A stretch of 64,000 nucleotides of DNA from Leeuwenhoekiella marinoflava DSM 3653 (GTDB lineage Bacteria; Bacteroidota; Bacteroidia; Flavobacteriales; Flavobacteriaceae), in contig NZ_FQUN01000004.1 of assembly GCF_900129005.1 (NCBI RefSeq), positions 124,001 to 188,000 of the forward strand, read 5' to 3'. Position numbers and translations under genes: made by a program. The notes beneath the pieces are model-generated. The model was not told the origin of the DNA, made no database searches, and worked only from the letters and a program-made list of their open reading frames with translations. Positions 25,131-35,421 of the stretch are shown here, piece by piece. Position 1 is the stretch's first letter. Every line of letters starts with the position of its first letter.

Positions 25131-26117
25131 TTACCATTTTTGGTGAACCTGAGCTTTTAATTTTTTGTTATAGATGGCATTCATTTTTTCGATCTGATCT
25201 TTCGTTAGATTCGGTTTTGCTACTGCAGATAGATTAGACAATACATGTGCTTCCTTGGAGGCTCCCGGAATAATTGTACTTACTGTTTTATGAGATAGGA
25301 TCCATTGTAAAGCGATAGGAGCAAGATTTTCTGCATCAGGGAATAAGTTTTTAAGTTCGTTTACCGCTTTAAGACCGGTTTCATAGTCAACTCCAGAGAA
25401 GGTTTCTCCTTTGTCAAAAGCTTCTCCATCTCGATTGAAGTTTCGATGGTCTTCTTGGTCAAAAGAGGTATTTTGATTAAACTTTCCGGTAAGTAATCCG
25501 CTGGCTAAAGGAACACGCACAATCACCCCGATGTCATTCTTTTCCGCTTCGCGAAAAAATAATTCAGCAGGGCGTTGCCTGAACAAATTGAAGATGATTT
25601 GTACGGTGGTTACGTTATCATATTCCATCGCTTTAATTCCTTCTTCAACTTTTTCCACGCTCACACCCAGATTAGCAATTTTCCCCTCTTGTTTTAAATC
25701 ATCAAAAAGTCCGAAAATTTCTGGTCTGTAATAGGTATCCGTCGGTGGACAATGCAATTGAATGAGGTCAAGACGCTCTAAGCCGGTATTCTTTAAACTA
25801 GCTTCTACATATTGACGGAGTGCCTTAACCGTATACCCAGCATCAACATGTGGATTGATCTGCCTCCCGCATTTTGTAGCGATATAAATTTCTTCAGAAC
25901 GGCTGCGCAATACACGACCCACAGCCGCCTCACTCAATCCGTTTTCGTAGACATCTGCTGTATCAATAAAATTAATGCCGTTATCAATTGCGGTATTGAT
26001 GATTTTTTCAGCAGTGGCATCGTCAAAACCAGAACCCCATTTGCCGCCTACTTGCCAGGTTCCTAATGAGATTTCTGATATATTGAGATTCGTTTTACCT
26101 AATTTTCGGTAATTCAT
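25131..26117 (-). CDS. Aldo/keto reductase
   Basis: 328 residues. Catalytic tetrad visible: Asp in NFIDTADVYENGLSE, the Tyr in DVYENG, the Lys in YIATKCGRQ and His in LIQLHCPP. NADPH-binding C-terminal STIIPGASKEAHVLSNLSA. Reduces an aldehyde or ketone, substrate unknown. First gene of a two-gene minus-strand unit with the DUF3861 gene. Confidence 0.93.
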   Translation of the reverse strand: MNYRKLGKTNLNISEISLGTWQVGGKWGSGFDDATAEKIINTAIDNGINFIDTADVYENGLSEAAVGRVLRSRSEEIYIATKCGRQINPHVDAGYTVKALRQYVEASLKNTGLERLDLIQLHCPPTDTYYRPEIFGLFDDLKQEGKIANLGVSVEKVEEGIKAMEYDNVTTVQIIFNLFRQRPAELFFREAEKNDIGVIVRVPLASGLLTGKFNQNTSFDQEDHRNFNRDGEAFDKGETFSGVDYETGLKAVNELKNLFPDAENLAPIALQWILSHKTVSTIIPGASKEAHVLSNLSAVAKPNLTKDQIEKMNAIYNKKLKAQVHQKW

Positions 26118-26286
26118 TATAAATGTGTTTGAGAATTTTCACTAAAAATACAAAACCGCTTATTTTCTGCTAATGGAAAGTTCATAAAGCGGTCTTAAAA
26201 TAGTGTATTTTGAAAAATTGAGGTTTGGTTAAGATTTTCTATAAATGTGCAATGCTGCCCGACATATAATAAATAATTTTACTCTT

Positions 26287-26340
26287 ATGAGAAACTAACT
26301 GATTAGTGTTCGTTCAATTCGTGTCATCAAACTATTTTGA
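26287..26340 (+). pseudogene. ilvL: ilv operon leader peptide, apparently interrupted by a stop at codon 4
   Basis: The frame reads MRN-stop-LISVRSIRVIKLF-stop. Of 13 residues after the internal TAA, seven are Leu, Ile or Val, the products of the operon, which is the hallmark of an ilv leader. The stop (TAA at 26296-26298) would be a Leu codon if one base differed (TTA). It is followed by a hairpin over the leader stop and by a strong terminator before ilvD. Either the leader is mutated, it starts at the CTG right after the stop, or the base is a sequencing error. Confidence 0.65.
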
Positions 26341-26396
26341 TGCGGAATGCTATATACTATAAATAGACCTTCCGTTAAACTGGAAGGTTTTTTTTT
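26323..26396 (+). terminator. ilv attenuator
   Basis: First hairpin CATCAAA-ctat-TTTGATG (26325-26342) covers the leader stop. The terminator ACCTTCC-gttaaact-GGAAGGT plus nine T lies at 26367-26396. An alternative pairing CGGAA (26343-26347) with TTCCG (26370-26374) would break the terminator stem, a 2:3 antiterminator. About 180 bases then separate it from ilvD; that stretch is AT-rich and holds nothing else clear. Confidence 0.82.
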
Positions 26397-26579
26397 GGAG
26401 TTGATTTTTCAATTCAAAAAGGTTTTTTTTAACCTATTGAACATAGTAGTATTTACACTTTAAAACACTGATTTACAGAAATTTGAAATGTTTTTAAGTT
26501 TTTTTGGTATATCCAAAGAATTTTAAGAGAATAATTGATAAAAAGAAGGAATAGCTAATTTCGATATAGATTTATAACA

Positions 26580-28262
26580 ATGGAATTAAATAAATACAGT
26601 AAAACTGTAACTCAAGACCCAACATTGCCGGCAGCTCAGGCCATGTTACATGCAATTGGTCTAACAGACGACGACTTAAAAAAACCGCTAATTGGTATTG
26701 CAAGTACCGGTTATGAGGGGAATCCGTGTAATATGCACCTTAATGATCTGGCTACTCACGTAAAAAAGGGAGCAGCTAATGCAGATCTGGTAGGACTTAT
26801 TTTTAACACGATTGGTGTTAGTGACGGTATTTCTAACGGAACACCGGGAATGCGTTTCTCTTTGCCTTCGCGTGATATTATTGCAGATTCTATGGAGACT
26901 GTCGTGCAAGCGATGAGTTATGACGGACTGGTAACTGTGGTGGGTTGTGATAAAAATATGCCGGGAGCTTTGATGGCGCAATTACGTCTAAACAGGCCTT
27001 CTATTTTAGTTTACGGAGGTACGATAGCTTCAGGATGTCATAACGGCAAAAAACTAGATATCATTTCTGCTTTTGAAGCATACGGACAAAAAGTAGCCGG
27101 TACGATTGATGAGTCAGAATTTAAAGAGGTGGTTCATAAGGCATGTCCTGGAGCAGGAGCTTGTGGAGGTATGTATACAGCAAACACCATGGCTTCAGCG
27201 ATTGAAGCTTTAGGGATGTCGTTGCCTTTCAACTCTTCAAATCCGGCAGTTACAGATTCTAATATTAAAGAAACTGAATGTGTAAAAGCAGGTGAAGCGC
27301 TGAGATACTTATTAGAGCACGATATTAAGCCTTCTGATATTGTTACTAAAGAATCATTAGAAAATGCATTCAGACTGGTAACCGTTTTAGGTGGATCAAC
27401 AAATGCAGTATTGCACTTTTTAGCAATTGCTAAATCGGCTCAGCTAGAGTTTACCCTTAAAGATTTTCAGAAAATAAGTGACAACACACCGCTACTTGCA
27501 GACTTAAAGCCTAGTGGTAAATATTCTATGGAAGATTTACACGGTGTAGGTGGTATTCCGGGAGTATTGAAGTATATGCTAGACAACGATATGCTTCACG
27601 GGGATTGTTTAACGGTAACGGGTAAAACACTTGCTGAAAACTTAAAAGACGTGCCGAATTTAATAGACGGTCAGGACATTATTAGAACGCTTGATAAACC
27701 TATTAAAGATAGTGGTCACATCAGAATTCTTTTTGGAAACTTGGCTACAGAAGGTGCTGTTGCAAAAATCACCGGTAAAGAAGGTTTAGAGTTCAGAGGT
27801 ACTGCTAACGTATTTGATAGCGAAGCTGCGGTTAATGAAGGTATCAAAACCGGAAAAGTTAAAAAAGGGGATGTGGTGATTATTCGTTATGAGGGACCAA
27901 AAGGTGGACCGGGAATGCCTGAAATGCTTAAACCTACTTCTTCTATTATGGGAGCTGGATTGGGTAAAGATGTAGCATTGATAACAGATGGTCGTTTCTC
28001 AGGAGGTTCTCACGGTTTTGTAGTGGGGCACGTTTCGCCAGAGGCGCAAGTAGGTGGTAACATCGCACTTGTTGAAAATGGCGACATCATCGCAATTGAT
28101 GCGGTAAAGAATACCATCAATATTGAAATTTCCGATGAAGAGTTGGATAAAAGAAGAGAAAAATGGACCGCTCCTGCGCTTAGATTTCAGCGTGGAGCAC
28201 TTTATAAATATGCTAAAACCGTCTCGTCAGCATCTAAAGGTTGTGTGACAGACGAAATGTAA
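26580..28262 (+). CDS. ilvD: Dihydroxy-acid dehydratase
   Basis: Iron-sulfur enzyme dehydrating 2,3-dihydroxy acids to the branched 2-oxo acids. 560 residues, standard length. Cluster cysteines in [14 protein letters not shown] and [18 protein letters not shown], substrate region [15 protein letters not shown]-terminal [21 protein letters not shown]. First structural gene of ilvDBNCA, behind an attenuator. ilvB begins 7 bases after its stop. Confidence 0.98.
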   Translation: MELNKYSKTVTQDPTLPAAQAMLHAIGLTDDDLKKPLIGIASTGYEGNPCNMHLNDLATHVKKGAANADLVGLIFNTIGVSDGISNGTPGMRFSLPSRDIIADSMETVVQAMSYDGLVTVVGCDKNMPGALMAQLRLNRPSILVYGGTIASGCHNGKKLDIISAFEAYGQKVAGTIDESEFKEVVHKACPGAGACGGMYTANTMASAIEALGMSLPFNSSNPAVTDSNIKETECVKAGEALRYLLEHDIKPSDIVTKESLENAFRLVTVLGGSTNAVLHFLAIAKSAQLEFTLKDFQKISDNTPLLADLKPSGKYSMEDLHGVGGIPGVLKYMLDNDMLHGDCLTVTGKTLAENLKDVPNLIDGQDIIRTLDKPIKDSGHIRILFGNLATEGAVAKITGKEGLEFRGTANVFDSEAAVNEGIKTGKVKKGDVVIIRYEGPKGGPGMPEMLKPTSSIMGAGLGKDVALITDGRFSGGSHGFVVGHVSPEAQVGGNIALVENGDIIAIDAVKNTINIEISDEELDKRREKWTAPALRFQRGALYKYAKTVSSASKGCVTDEM

Positions 28263-28268
28263 AAGGCT

Positions 28269-30005
28269 ATGGATACTATTCAAACAATCAAATTGCAAGA
28301 CACTGCTGTAGAAGCTACGCAGCGTTTAACGGGTAAAGAAGCAATAATAAAATGCTTGCTTGCAGAAGGTGTAGATACACTTTATGGCTATCCGGGAGGG
28401 GCTATTATGCCTGTTTATGATGAGTTGTATAAATATCAAGACAAACTACATCATGTCTTAACCCGTCACGAGCAAGGTGCAACGCATGCTGCTCAGGGGT
28501 ATGCACGTGTGAGTGGTAGAGTAGGAGTCGCAATTGCAACATCGGGACCGGGTGCAACTAACCTTATAACGGGTATTGCTGATGCACAAATAGACTCAAC
28601 TCCTATGGTATGTATTACCGGTCAGGTAGCTTCTCATTTGTTAGGCAGTGATGCTTTTCAGGAAACGGATATCATCGGTATCTCTACTCCGGTAACCAAA
28701 TGGAATTACCAGATCACCAAAGCTTCAGAAATTCCTGAAGTGATGGCAAAGGCTTTTTATATCGCAAAAAGCGGTCGTCCGGGGCCGGTTTTGATCGATA
28801 TCACTAAAGATGCTCAGTTTGAGGAATTTGACTTCGCCTATAAAAAATGTAAGGCTGTTCGCAGTTACAAACCGGTACCTAAATTAAATCCTGACTCCGT
28901 AAAAGCTGCTGCAGATTTAATAAATAATGCTGAAAAACCTATGATCGTTTGGGGGCAGGGTGTAATTCTTGGCGGAGCCGAAGAAGAATTTAAAGCAGTA
29001 ATAGAGAAATCAGGTATTCCCGCAGCATGGACTATTCTTGGTGTTTCTGCGATTCCTACAGCTCATCCTTTAAATGTGGGTATGGTGGGAATGCACGGGA
29101 ATTATGGTCCTAATGTATTGACTAATGAATGTGATGTTTTAATCGCAATCGGGATGCGTTTTGATGACCGGGTTACGGGTAATTTAGAGACCTATGCGAA
29201 GCAGGCAAAAGTGATTCACTTTGAGATTGATCCTGCTGAGGTGAATAAAAATGTAGATGCTGATGTTGCTGTTTTAGGTAATAGTAAAGAAACGCTTGCT
29301 GCATTGCTTCCCTTATTAGAGGAAAAGCAACACACAGCATGGCACAATCGTTTTAAAGAATTGTATCAGATTGAATATGATAAAATCATCAAAGATGATA
29401 TAACTCCGGAGAAAGAAGGTCTGACGATGGGTGAGGTTCTTGAAGGAATCAACAAGGTTTCTAAAGGTGAAGCTGTTATTGTTTCCGATGTAGGTCAGCA
29501 TCAGATGATCGCGTGTCGTTATGCTAAATTCAATAAATCAAAGAGTAACGTTACTTCTGGTGGTTTAGGTACAATGGGATTTGCGCTTCCGGCAGCAATA
29601 GGTGCAAAAATGGGAGCTCCGGAACGACCTGTAGTAGCAATTATAGGTGATGGTGGTTACCAAATGACCATTCAAGAATTGGGAACTATTTTTCAAACTA
29701 AAGTTCCTGTCAAAATTGTTGTACTTAATAATGATTTCTTAGGAATGGTACGCCAATGGCAACAGCTGTTCTTTGATCGTCGTTATGCTTCAACAGAAAT
29801 GGTGAATCCTGATTTTGTAGCAATCGCAAAAGGATATTATATAGAGGCGCAACGTGTTTCAAAACGAGAGGATCTTGCAGGAGCTATAGAAGAAATGCTT
29901 GCGGCTGAAGGTCCGTATTTTTTAGAAGTGAAAGTAGAGAAAGAAGATAATGTATTCCCAATGATTCCAACAGGAGCTTCTGTTTCAGATATTAGATTAG
30001 AATAG
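28269..30005 (+). CDS. ilvB: Acetolactate synthase, large (catalytic) subunit
   Basis: ThDP enzyme joining two pyruvates, or pyruvate and 2-oxobutanoate. 578 residues. N-terminal YGYPGGAIMPVYDEL with the active-site Glu in LTRHEQGATHAAQGYAR, central FAD domain, and the ThDP motif GDGGYQMTIQEL...VVLNND near residue 460-490. The first 20 residues are a charged extension not conserved in the family. Two bases separate its stop from ilvN, so translation is probably coupled. Confidence 0.97.
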   Translation: MDTIQTIKLQDTAVEATQRLTGKEAIIKCLLAEGVDTLYGYPGGAIMPVYDELYKYQDKLHHVLTRHEQGATHAAQGYARVSGRVGVAIATSGPGATNLITGIADAQIDSTPMVCITGQVASHLLGSDAFQETDIIGISTPVTKWNYQITKASEIPEVMAKAFYIAKSGRPGPVLIDITKDAQFEEFDFAYKKCKAVRSYKPVPKLNPDSVKAAADLINNAEKPMIVWGQGVILGGAEEEFKAVIEKSGIPAAWTILGVSAIPTAHPLNVGMVGMHGNYGPNVLTNECDVLIAIGMRFDDRVTGNLETYAKQAKVIHFEIDPAEVNKNVDADVAVLGNSKETLAALLPLLEEKQHTAWHNRFKELYQIEYDKIIKDDITPEKEGLTMGEVLEGINKVSKGEAVIVSDVGQHQMIACRYAKFNKSKSNVTSGGLGTMGFALPAAIGAKMGAPERPVVAIIGDGGYQMTIQELGTIFQTKVPVKIVVLNNDFLGMVRQWQQLFFDRRYASTEMVNPDFVAIAKGYYIEAQRVSKREDLAGAIEEMLAAEGPYFLEVKVEKEDNVFPMIPTGASVSDIRLE

Positions 30006-30007
30006 TT

Positions 30008-30535
30008 ATGAGCGAGACAAAAACATATACCGTATCTATATATACCGAAAATAATGTAGGGTTGTTGAACCGTATTTCGGCAATATTTCAACGTAGAAAA
30101 ATAAATATTGAAAGCCTGAACACTTCGATTTCTGAAATAGAAGGTGTTTCAAAATTCACAATCGTAATCAATCTGACTGAAGAACGCGTTAAGAAAGTGA
30201 TTGGTCAGTTAGAGAAACAGGTTGAGGTGATTAAGGCCTATTACCATACTGATGAAGAGACCATTTTTTTAGAAACCTGTCTGTTTAAAATAAAATCAGA
30301 TTTGCTTTTTGAAGAGCGTCAGATTCAAAATATTATAAAAGAAAGCAGCGCACGCATTGTGACGGTAAATAAAGAATTTTTTGTTCTTGAAAAAGCCGGA
30401 CGTCGCAGCGAGATAGACTTATTATATCGTGAGTTGAGCGCTTTTGGGATTATGCAGTTTACCCGTTCGGGACGTATTTCGGTTTCTAAAGAAGAAATGA
30501 AAATCTCATCCATGCTTGCAGAATTTGCAGAATAA
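30008..30535 (+). CDS. ilvN: Acetolactate synthase, small (regulatory) subunit
   Basis: 175 residues. N-terminal ACT domain (about 6-82: YTVSIYTENNVGLLNRISAI, then RRKINIESLNTSISEIEGVS) and a C-terminal half that activates the large subunit. By family it binds valine for feedback inhibition. Usual length for the short single-ACT form (IlvH-like). Confidence 0.96.
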   Translation: MSETKTYTVSIYTENNVGLLNRISAIFQRRKINIESLNTSISEIEGVSKFTIVINLTEERVKKVIGQLEKQVEVIKAYYHTDEETIFLETCLFKIKSDLLFEERQIQNIIKESSARIVTVNKEFFVLEKAGRRSEIDLLYRELSAFGIMQFTRSGRISVSKEEMKISSMLAEFAE

Positions 30536-30569
30536 AACAAACTAATCAACATCAATAAAAATTAATAAA

Positions 30570-32069
30570 ATGTCAAATTACTTTAATACGCTATCTCTAA
30601 GAGAACAATTGGCACAATTAGCCAAATGTCGCTTTATGGAATCTGAAGAATTTTCAAACGGGATAGAAGCATTACGCGGAAAAAAAGTAGTCATCGTAGG
30701 TTGCGGTGCACAAGGTTTAAATCAAGGTTTAAATATGCGTGACAGCGGCTTAGCTATTTCTTACGCTTTGCGTGAAGGCGCGATTAAAGAAAAGAGAGCT
30801 TCTTATAAAAATGCTGTAGATAATGGCTTTACTGTAGGGACTTACGAAGAGTTGATCCCAACTGCAGACCTGGTTTGTAACCTTACACCAGACAAGCAGC
30901 ATACAGCAGTAGTTAACACGGTGATGCCTTTGATGAAAAAAGGGGCGACTTTGGCGTATAGCCATGGTTTCAATATCGTAGAAGAAGGGATGCAAATCCG
31001 TGAAGACTTAACGGTTATTATGTGTGCGCCTAAATGTCCGGGTTCTGAAGTACGTGAAGAATACAAGCGTGGTTTTGGTGTTCCTACTTTGATCGCTGTG
31101 CACCCTGAGAACGATCCTGAAGGAAAAGGTTTGGATCAGGCAAAAGCATATGCTGTTGGGACTGGTGGTCACAGAGCAGGTGTACTGGAATCTTCATTTG
31201 TTGCTGAAGTAAAAAGTGATTTGATGGGGGAGCAAACCATTCTTTGTGGTATGCTTCAAACAGGATCTATTCTTTGTTTTGATAAAATGATTGAAAAAGG
31301 AATCGATGCAGGATATGCTTCTAAATTGATTCAATACGGTTGGGAAACAATTACCGAAGCCTTAAAGCACGGTGGTATTACCAATATGATGGATCGTTTG
31401 AACAATCCTTCGAAAATCAAAGCTTTTGAATTAGCTGAAGAAATTAAAGACATTACGCGTCCATTATTCCACAAGCATATGGATGATATTATCTCTGGTC
31501 ATTTCTCAAAAACAATGATGGAAGACTGGGCTAACGATGATGCTAATTTATTAAAATGGCGTGCTGCAACTGGAGAGACTGCTTTTGAAAAGACTCCGGC
31601 AGGAAGTCAGGAGATCAGCGAGCAAGAATTCTTTGATCACGGTGTATTGATGGTTGCAATGGTGAAAGCTGGTGTAGAGCTTGCTTTTGAAACGATGACC
31701 GAGGCCGGAATCATTGAAGAATCTGCTTACTACGAATCCTTACACGAGACTCCACTTATCGCTAACACAATTGCCCGTAAGAAATTATTTGAAATGAACC
31801 GTGTGATTTCTGATACTGCAGAATACGGATGTTATTTATTTGACCATGCGTGTAAGCCAATGCTAACCGAATTTATGAAGAAGATAGATACGGATGTTAT
31901 CGGTAAAGCGTACGCTACAGATAATGGCGTAGATAATAAGACGTTGATCGCTGTAAACGATGCAATACGTGCTCACGAAGTTGAAGCAGTAGGCGCATGG
32001 TTGCGTGAGTCTATGACGGCAATGAAAGAAATTAAAACAGTTGCTTCAGAAGAAGCAGTGACTGCTTAA
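30570..32069 (+). CDS. ilvC: Ketol-acid reductoisomerase (long class II form)
   Basis: Converts acetolactate or acetohydroxybutyrate to the dihydroxy acid with NADPH and Mg. 499 residues, the long duplicated-domain form as in E. coli and plants rather than the 330-residue form. Rossmann motif [20 protein letters not shown] near residue 35, metal-site [19 protein letters not shown], and a second knotted domain with [19 protein letters not shown]. Follows ilvN by 34 bases. Confidence 0.97.
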   Translation: MSNYFNTLSLREQLAQLAKCRFMESEEFSNGIEALRGKKVVIVGCGAQGLNQGLNMRDSGLAISYALREGAIKEKRASYKNAVDNGFTVGTYEELIPTADLVCNLTPDKQHTAVVNTVMPLMKKGATLAYSHGFNIVEEGMQIREDLTVIMCAPKCPGSEVREEYKRGFGVPTLIAVHPENDPEGKGLDQAKAYAVGTGGHRAGVLESSFVAEVKSDLMGEQTILCGMLQTGSILCFDKMIEKGIDAGYASKLIQYGWETITEALKHGGITNMMDRLNNPSKIKAFELAEEIKDITRPLFHKHMDDIISGHFSKTMMEDWANDDANLLKWRAATGETAFEKTPAGSQEISEQEFFDHGVLMVAMVKAGVELAFETMTEAGIIEESAYYESLHETPLIANTIARKKLFEMNRVISDTAEYGCYLFDHACKPMLTEFMKKIDTDVIGKAYATDNGVDNKTLIAVNDAIRAHEVEAVGAWLRESMTAMKEIKTVASEEAVTA

Positions 32070-32133
32070 TTTATTATAAGTTCTCTTGAGGAAACCTCAG
32101 AGTAAAACCTCACATATTGAGTTAACTGAATAC

Positions 32134-32168
32134 ACTAAATGTGCATCAAATCTTGATGCACATTTAGT
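32134..32168. other. Perfect 16-base hairpin between ilvC and ilvA
   Basis: ACTAAATGTGCATCAA-atc-TTGATGCACATTTAGT. The arms match perfectly with a 3-base loop. No U-tract follows. Lies 65 bases after ilvC and 19 bases before the ilvA start, so it may set differential expression, slow RNA decay, or mask the ilvA start region. Confidence 0.7.
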
Positions 32169-32187
32169 CAATCAAAATATTTAGATT

Positions 32188-33453
32188 TTGAGCGACTTAA
32201 AAACAACATTTTTTCCGGACTTAGAGAATGTAAAAAAGGCTGCAAAAACCTTAGAGGGAGTTGCAGCCTTAACTCCTTTATTACCTAGTTTAAATTATTC
32301 CCGCAAGTTTGAAGCTAATATTATGCTGAAGCGTGAAGATTTACAGCAGGTGCGTTCTTATAAAATACGCGGAGCGTTTAATAAGATAAATTCGTTAACA
32401 GAAGAAGAGCGTGCTAAGGGTATTGTTTGCGCCAGTGCAGGTAATCACGCACAGGGAGTAGCTTTTGCGTGTGCAAAACTCAAAATCAACGGGACTATTT
32501 TTATGCCGGCTCCTACGCCTAAGCAGAAGATTGAACAGGTTGAGATGTTTGGAGGAGATTTTGTGAATATTCAACTTACAGGAGATACCTTCGATGATGC
32601 GTATAAGGCTTCTAAAATAGAATGCGATGCGCTGGGTAAAATTTTTGTTCATCCTTTTGATGACGAAAAAATAATTGAAGGTCAGGCGACTGTAGGTCTT
32701 GAGATTATAGAGCAGGCGACTTCAGAAATAGACTATGTTTTTGTTCCGGTAGGCGGCGGCGGACTAGCATCAGGCTTGAGCACAGTTTTTCATTTGTTAT
32801 CTCCCAATACCAAGGTTATTGGTGTTGAGCCAGAAGGAGCGCCTTCTATGAGTACGTCTATTTTTAATAAAGAAAACACGACGTTATCTCTTATTGAAAA
32901 GTTTGTAGATGGAGCAGCAGTTCAGCGCGTAGGGGAACGCACTTTTGCTATTTGTAAAGAATATCTTGAACAAATGGTAACGGTTCCTGAGGGAAAAGTG
33001 TGTCAAACCATTCTGGATCTGTATAATAAAGAAGCGATTGTAGTAGAGCCTGCTGGTGCTTTGACGCTATCGGTTTTAGACCAGTTTGCAGATGAGATTA
33101 AAGGAAAAAACGTAGTGTGTATCGTGAGCGGTAGCAATAACGATATTACGCGTACTGCAGAAATCAAAGAACGTGCGTTATTGTATCACGGTTTAAAACA
33201 CTATTTCATTATCAGATTCCCGCAGCGCGCTGGTGCTTTACGTGAATTTTTAAATGAGATATTAGGACCGGAAGATGATATCACTTTCTTTGAGTATAAG
33301 AAAAAGACATCTAGAGAAGACGGTCCTGCGGTAGTAGGAATCGAACTTAAAGACCGTTCTGATCTTAAGCCTTTAATAACACGTATGAAGAGTCGTAAAT
33401 TCTTTGGAGAGTATTTAAATGATAAGCCAGACTTGTTTGAATTCCTGATTTAA
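32188..33453 (+). CDS. ilvA: Threonine ammonia-lyase (biosynthetic)
   Basis: PLP enzyme turning threonine into 2-oxobutanoate, entry to isoleucine. 421 residues. PLP lysine in SYKIRGAFNK near residue 53, ASAGNHAQGVAFACAK and the PVGGGGLASGL phosphate loop. The C-terminal part (about 330-421) is a single ACT-like regulatory domain. The start is TTG at 32188; no ATG or GTG is available upstream in frame, and the N-terminus aligns with the family from here. Last gene of the ilv operon, so isoleucine supply is under the same attenuator. Confidence 0.95.
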   Translation: MSDLKTTFFPDLENVKKAAKTLEGVAALTPLLPSLNYSRKFEANIMLKREDLQQVRSYKIRGAFNKINSLTEEERAKGIVCASAGNHAQGVAFACAKLKINGTIFMPAPTPKQKIEQVEMFGGDFVNIQLTGDTFDDAYKASKIECDALGKIFVHPFDDEKIIEGQATVGLEIIEQATSEIDYVFVPVGGGGLASGLSTVFHLLSPNTKVIGVEPEGAPSMSTSIFNKENTTLSLIEKFVDGAAVQRVGERTFAICKEYLEQMVTVPEGKVCQTILDLYNKEAIVVEPAGALTLSVLDQFADEIKGKNVVCIVSGSNNDITRTAEIKERALLYHGLKHYFIIRFPQRAGALREFLNEILGPEDDITFFEYKKKTSREDGPAVVGIELKDRSDLKPLITRMKSRKFFGEYLNDKPDLFEFLI

Positions 33454-33535
33454 TATTCTCTTAATCTGAAATTTAATAAATTAGGGAATATGTATTTGAC
33501 AAATTCTCAAGCATTGTGTAAAATCAACTAACCAA

Positions 33536-35131
33536 ATGAAACAATTAACTTCAGAAATACCAAACGAGTTTAGAGTAGAACCTATTGAGCAGCGTAATTA
33601 TCTAATTAACGGAAAGCTGTTTAACTGGAAAGGAGAAACGGCAGATGTTTTCTCTAGTATTCAAACCGAAGTAAATGGGGAGCGCAAGCCGACACGTCTG
33701 GGTTCTATACCCAGTCTCGGAGAAGAAGAATCTCTTGCTGCGGTAGATGCTGCACATCAAGCTTATGAGAGAGGTCAGGGACTTTGGCCAACTATGAACG
33801 TAGCAGCCCGTATCAAGTGTATGGAAACTTTCGTTGAGAAAATGAAAGAAAAGCGAGAGCTTATCGTAAAGTTATTGATGTGGGAGATTGGCAAGAATTA
33901 TCCTGATTCTCAGAAGGAATTTGATCGTACTGTAGAATACATCATCGATACGATTGAAGATTATAAGACTATGGATCGTGAGAGCGCCAAATTCTATAAA
34001 GAAGGTGGTATTCATGCACACATACGCAGAGGGCCTTTAGGTGTTGTTTTATGTTTGGGACCTTACAACTATCCACTAAACGAAACATTTTGTTTGTTGA
34101 TTCCTGCTTTAATTATGGGAAACACAGCCGTTTTTAAACCGGCAAAACACGGTGTTTTATTAATAACACCTTTGCTCGAAGCATTTCAGGAAAGTTTTCC
34201 TGCAGGAGTCGTAAACATTTTATTTGGTCGCGGTAGAGCAGTGGCTACACCCATTATGAAAACCGGTAAGGTTGATGTTCTGGCTTTAATTGGTCACAGT
34301 TCTTCAGCAAATGCATTGCAGGCCTTGCACCCTAAACAAAACCGTTTGCGCTTGGTTCTAGGTTTAGAGGCTAAGAATCCGGCTATTATTTTACCGGATG
34401 CAGATCTGGATCTTGCTGTATCAGAATGTATAGCAGGAACGCTTTCTTTCAATGGGCAACGTTGTACAGCGCTTAAAGTGATTTACGTTCATGAAAATAT
34501 CGCAGAAACCTTCAACAGAAAATATGCTGAAGCTGTAGATGCTTTGAAGTTTGGTTTACCTTGGGAAGATGGTGTGAATTTGACGCCGTTGCCAGAACCT
34601 TCAAAACCAGATTATATACAAGCTCTCATTGATGATGCGCAAGCAAAAGGCGCAGAAATCCTCAATGAAAAAGGAGGAGAGCGCTATGAGAATTTCATCT
34701 GGCCTGCGGTATTATTTCCGGTGACTAAAGATATGAATGTGTATAAGGAAGAGCAGTTTGGTCCTGTGGTACCTGTGCTTACGTTTAAGCATATTGATGA
34801 GCCCCTAGACGATATGGCAGAATCAAATTATGGACAGCAAGTAAGTCTCTTTGGTAAAGATGTAAAAACACTTGCGCCTTTGATTGATACCTTGGTTAAC
34901 TTGGTTTGTCGTGTGAATTTGAATAGTTCGTGTCAGCGGGGTCCAGATGTATATCCATTTACCGGTAGAAAAGATTCTGCGGTAAGTACATTGAGTGTTC
35001 ATGATGCATTACGATCCTTCTCAATACGTACATTTGTTGCTTCAAAAGACAATGCGTACAACAATGCGATACTTCAAGAATTGCTGGATACTAAAAAATC
35101 TAACTTTGTAAGTACCGATTACTTATTATAA
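33536..35131 (+). CDS. gapN: NADP-dependent glyceraldehyde-3-phosphate dehydrogenase, GapN type
   Basis: 531-residue aldehyde dehydrogenase. Asn in [11 protein letters not shown], the general base Glu in [18 protein letters not shown], the catalytic Cys in [16 protein letters not shown] assign GapN rather than another aldehyde dehydrogenase from overall resemblance ([20 protein letters not shown] near the C-terminus is shared by GapN proteins). It oxidises glyceraldehyde 3-phosphate to 3-phosphoglycerate, making NADPH without ATP. Such NADPH would serve the neighbouring IlvC and other reductases; that link is only inferred. Monocistronic. Confidence 0.83.
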   Translation: MKQLTSEIPNEFRVEPIEQRNYLINGKLFNWKGETADVFSSIQTEVNGERKPTRLGSIPSLGEEESLAAVDAAHQAYERGQGLWPTMNVAARIKCMETFVEKMKEKRELIVKLLMWEIGKNYPDSQKEFDRTVEYIIDTIEDYKTMDRESAKFYKEGGIHAHIRRGPLGVVLCLGPYNYPLNETFCLLIPALIMGNTAVFKPAKHGVLLITPLLEAFQESFPAGVVNILFGRGRAVATPIMKTGKVDVLALIGHSSSANALQALHPKQNRLRLVLGLEAKNPAIILPDADLDLAVSECIAGTLSFNGQRCTALKVIYVHENIAETFNRKYAEAVDALKFGLPWEDGVNLTPLPEPSKPDYIQALIDDAQAKGAEILNEKGGERYENFIWPAVLFPVTKDMNVYKEEQFGPVVPVLTFKHIDEPLDDMAESNYGQQVSLFGKDVKTLAPLIDTLVNLVCRVNLNSSCQRGPDVYPFTGRKDSAVSTLSVHDALRSFSIRTFVASKDNAYNNAILQELLDTKKSNFVSTDYLL

Positions 35132-35209
35132 AAGAACTCATAACCATAATTGATTAAAAATTAATCAGTGAGATTTTATTTTTGGGTTGAATTCTGAAGA
35201 AATCATAAA

Positions 35210-35267
35210 AAAGTAGATTTAATTGATATTTCTAAGTATTTATAGAGGTTCATTTAAATCTACTTTG
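35210..35267 (+). promoter_or_regulatory. arg operon promoter region with long inverted repeat
   Basis: AAAGTAGATTTAATTGA (35210-35226) and TTCATTTAAATCTACTTT (35249-35266) form an inverted repeat with 13-base core arms GTAGATTTAA(n)TGA, 22 bases apart. The right arm overlaps TACTTTG (35261-35267), a near match to the -7 box. The start of transcription would be about 35274, ten bases before the leader peptide ATG. Could be a repressor site. Confidence 0.5.
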
Positions 35268-35283
35268 TATTTTAGCAGCTCTA

Positions 35284-35421
35284 ATGAAAGGAATAAAACA
35301 ACATATTAAAGATCTGAAGCAGGCGGTAAACGCAGTGCTTACTTCTTTGTATTCCGTTAATGAAACCAGAACTGCTTTGGTTTATATTCCTGTACGCCGC
35401 CGTGAGCGCCGCCGCCCCTAG
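35284..35421 (+). CDS. argL: arg operon leader peptide (Arg-rich, 45 aa)
   Basis: A 45-codon frame that starts MKGIKQHIKDLKQAVNAVLT and ends VYIPVRRRERRRP-stop. Six of its last eight codons are Arg, all CGC or CGT, right before the stop, and the operon that follows makes arginine. Stalling there when charged tRNA-Arg is low is the likely signal. Downstream, GCGCC (35407-35411) could pair with GGTGC and GGAAC with GTTCC, but no stem with a U-tract is visible before the acyltransferase start 95 bases later, so the mechanism is not simple terminator attenuation. I am confident from position and codon content. Confidence 0.85.
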   Translation: MKGIKQHIKDLKQAVNAVLTSLYSVNETRTALVYIPVRRRERRRP

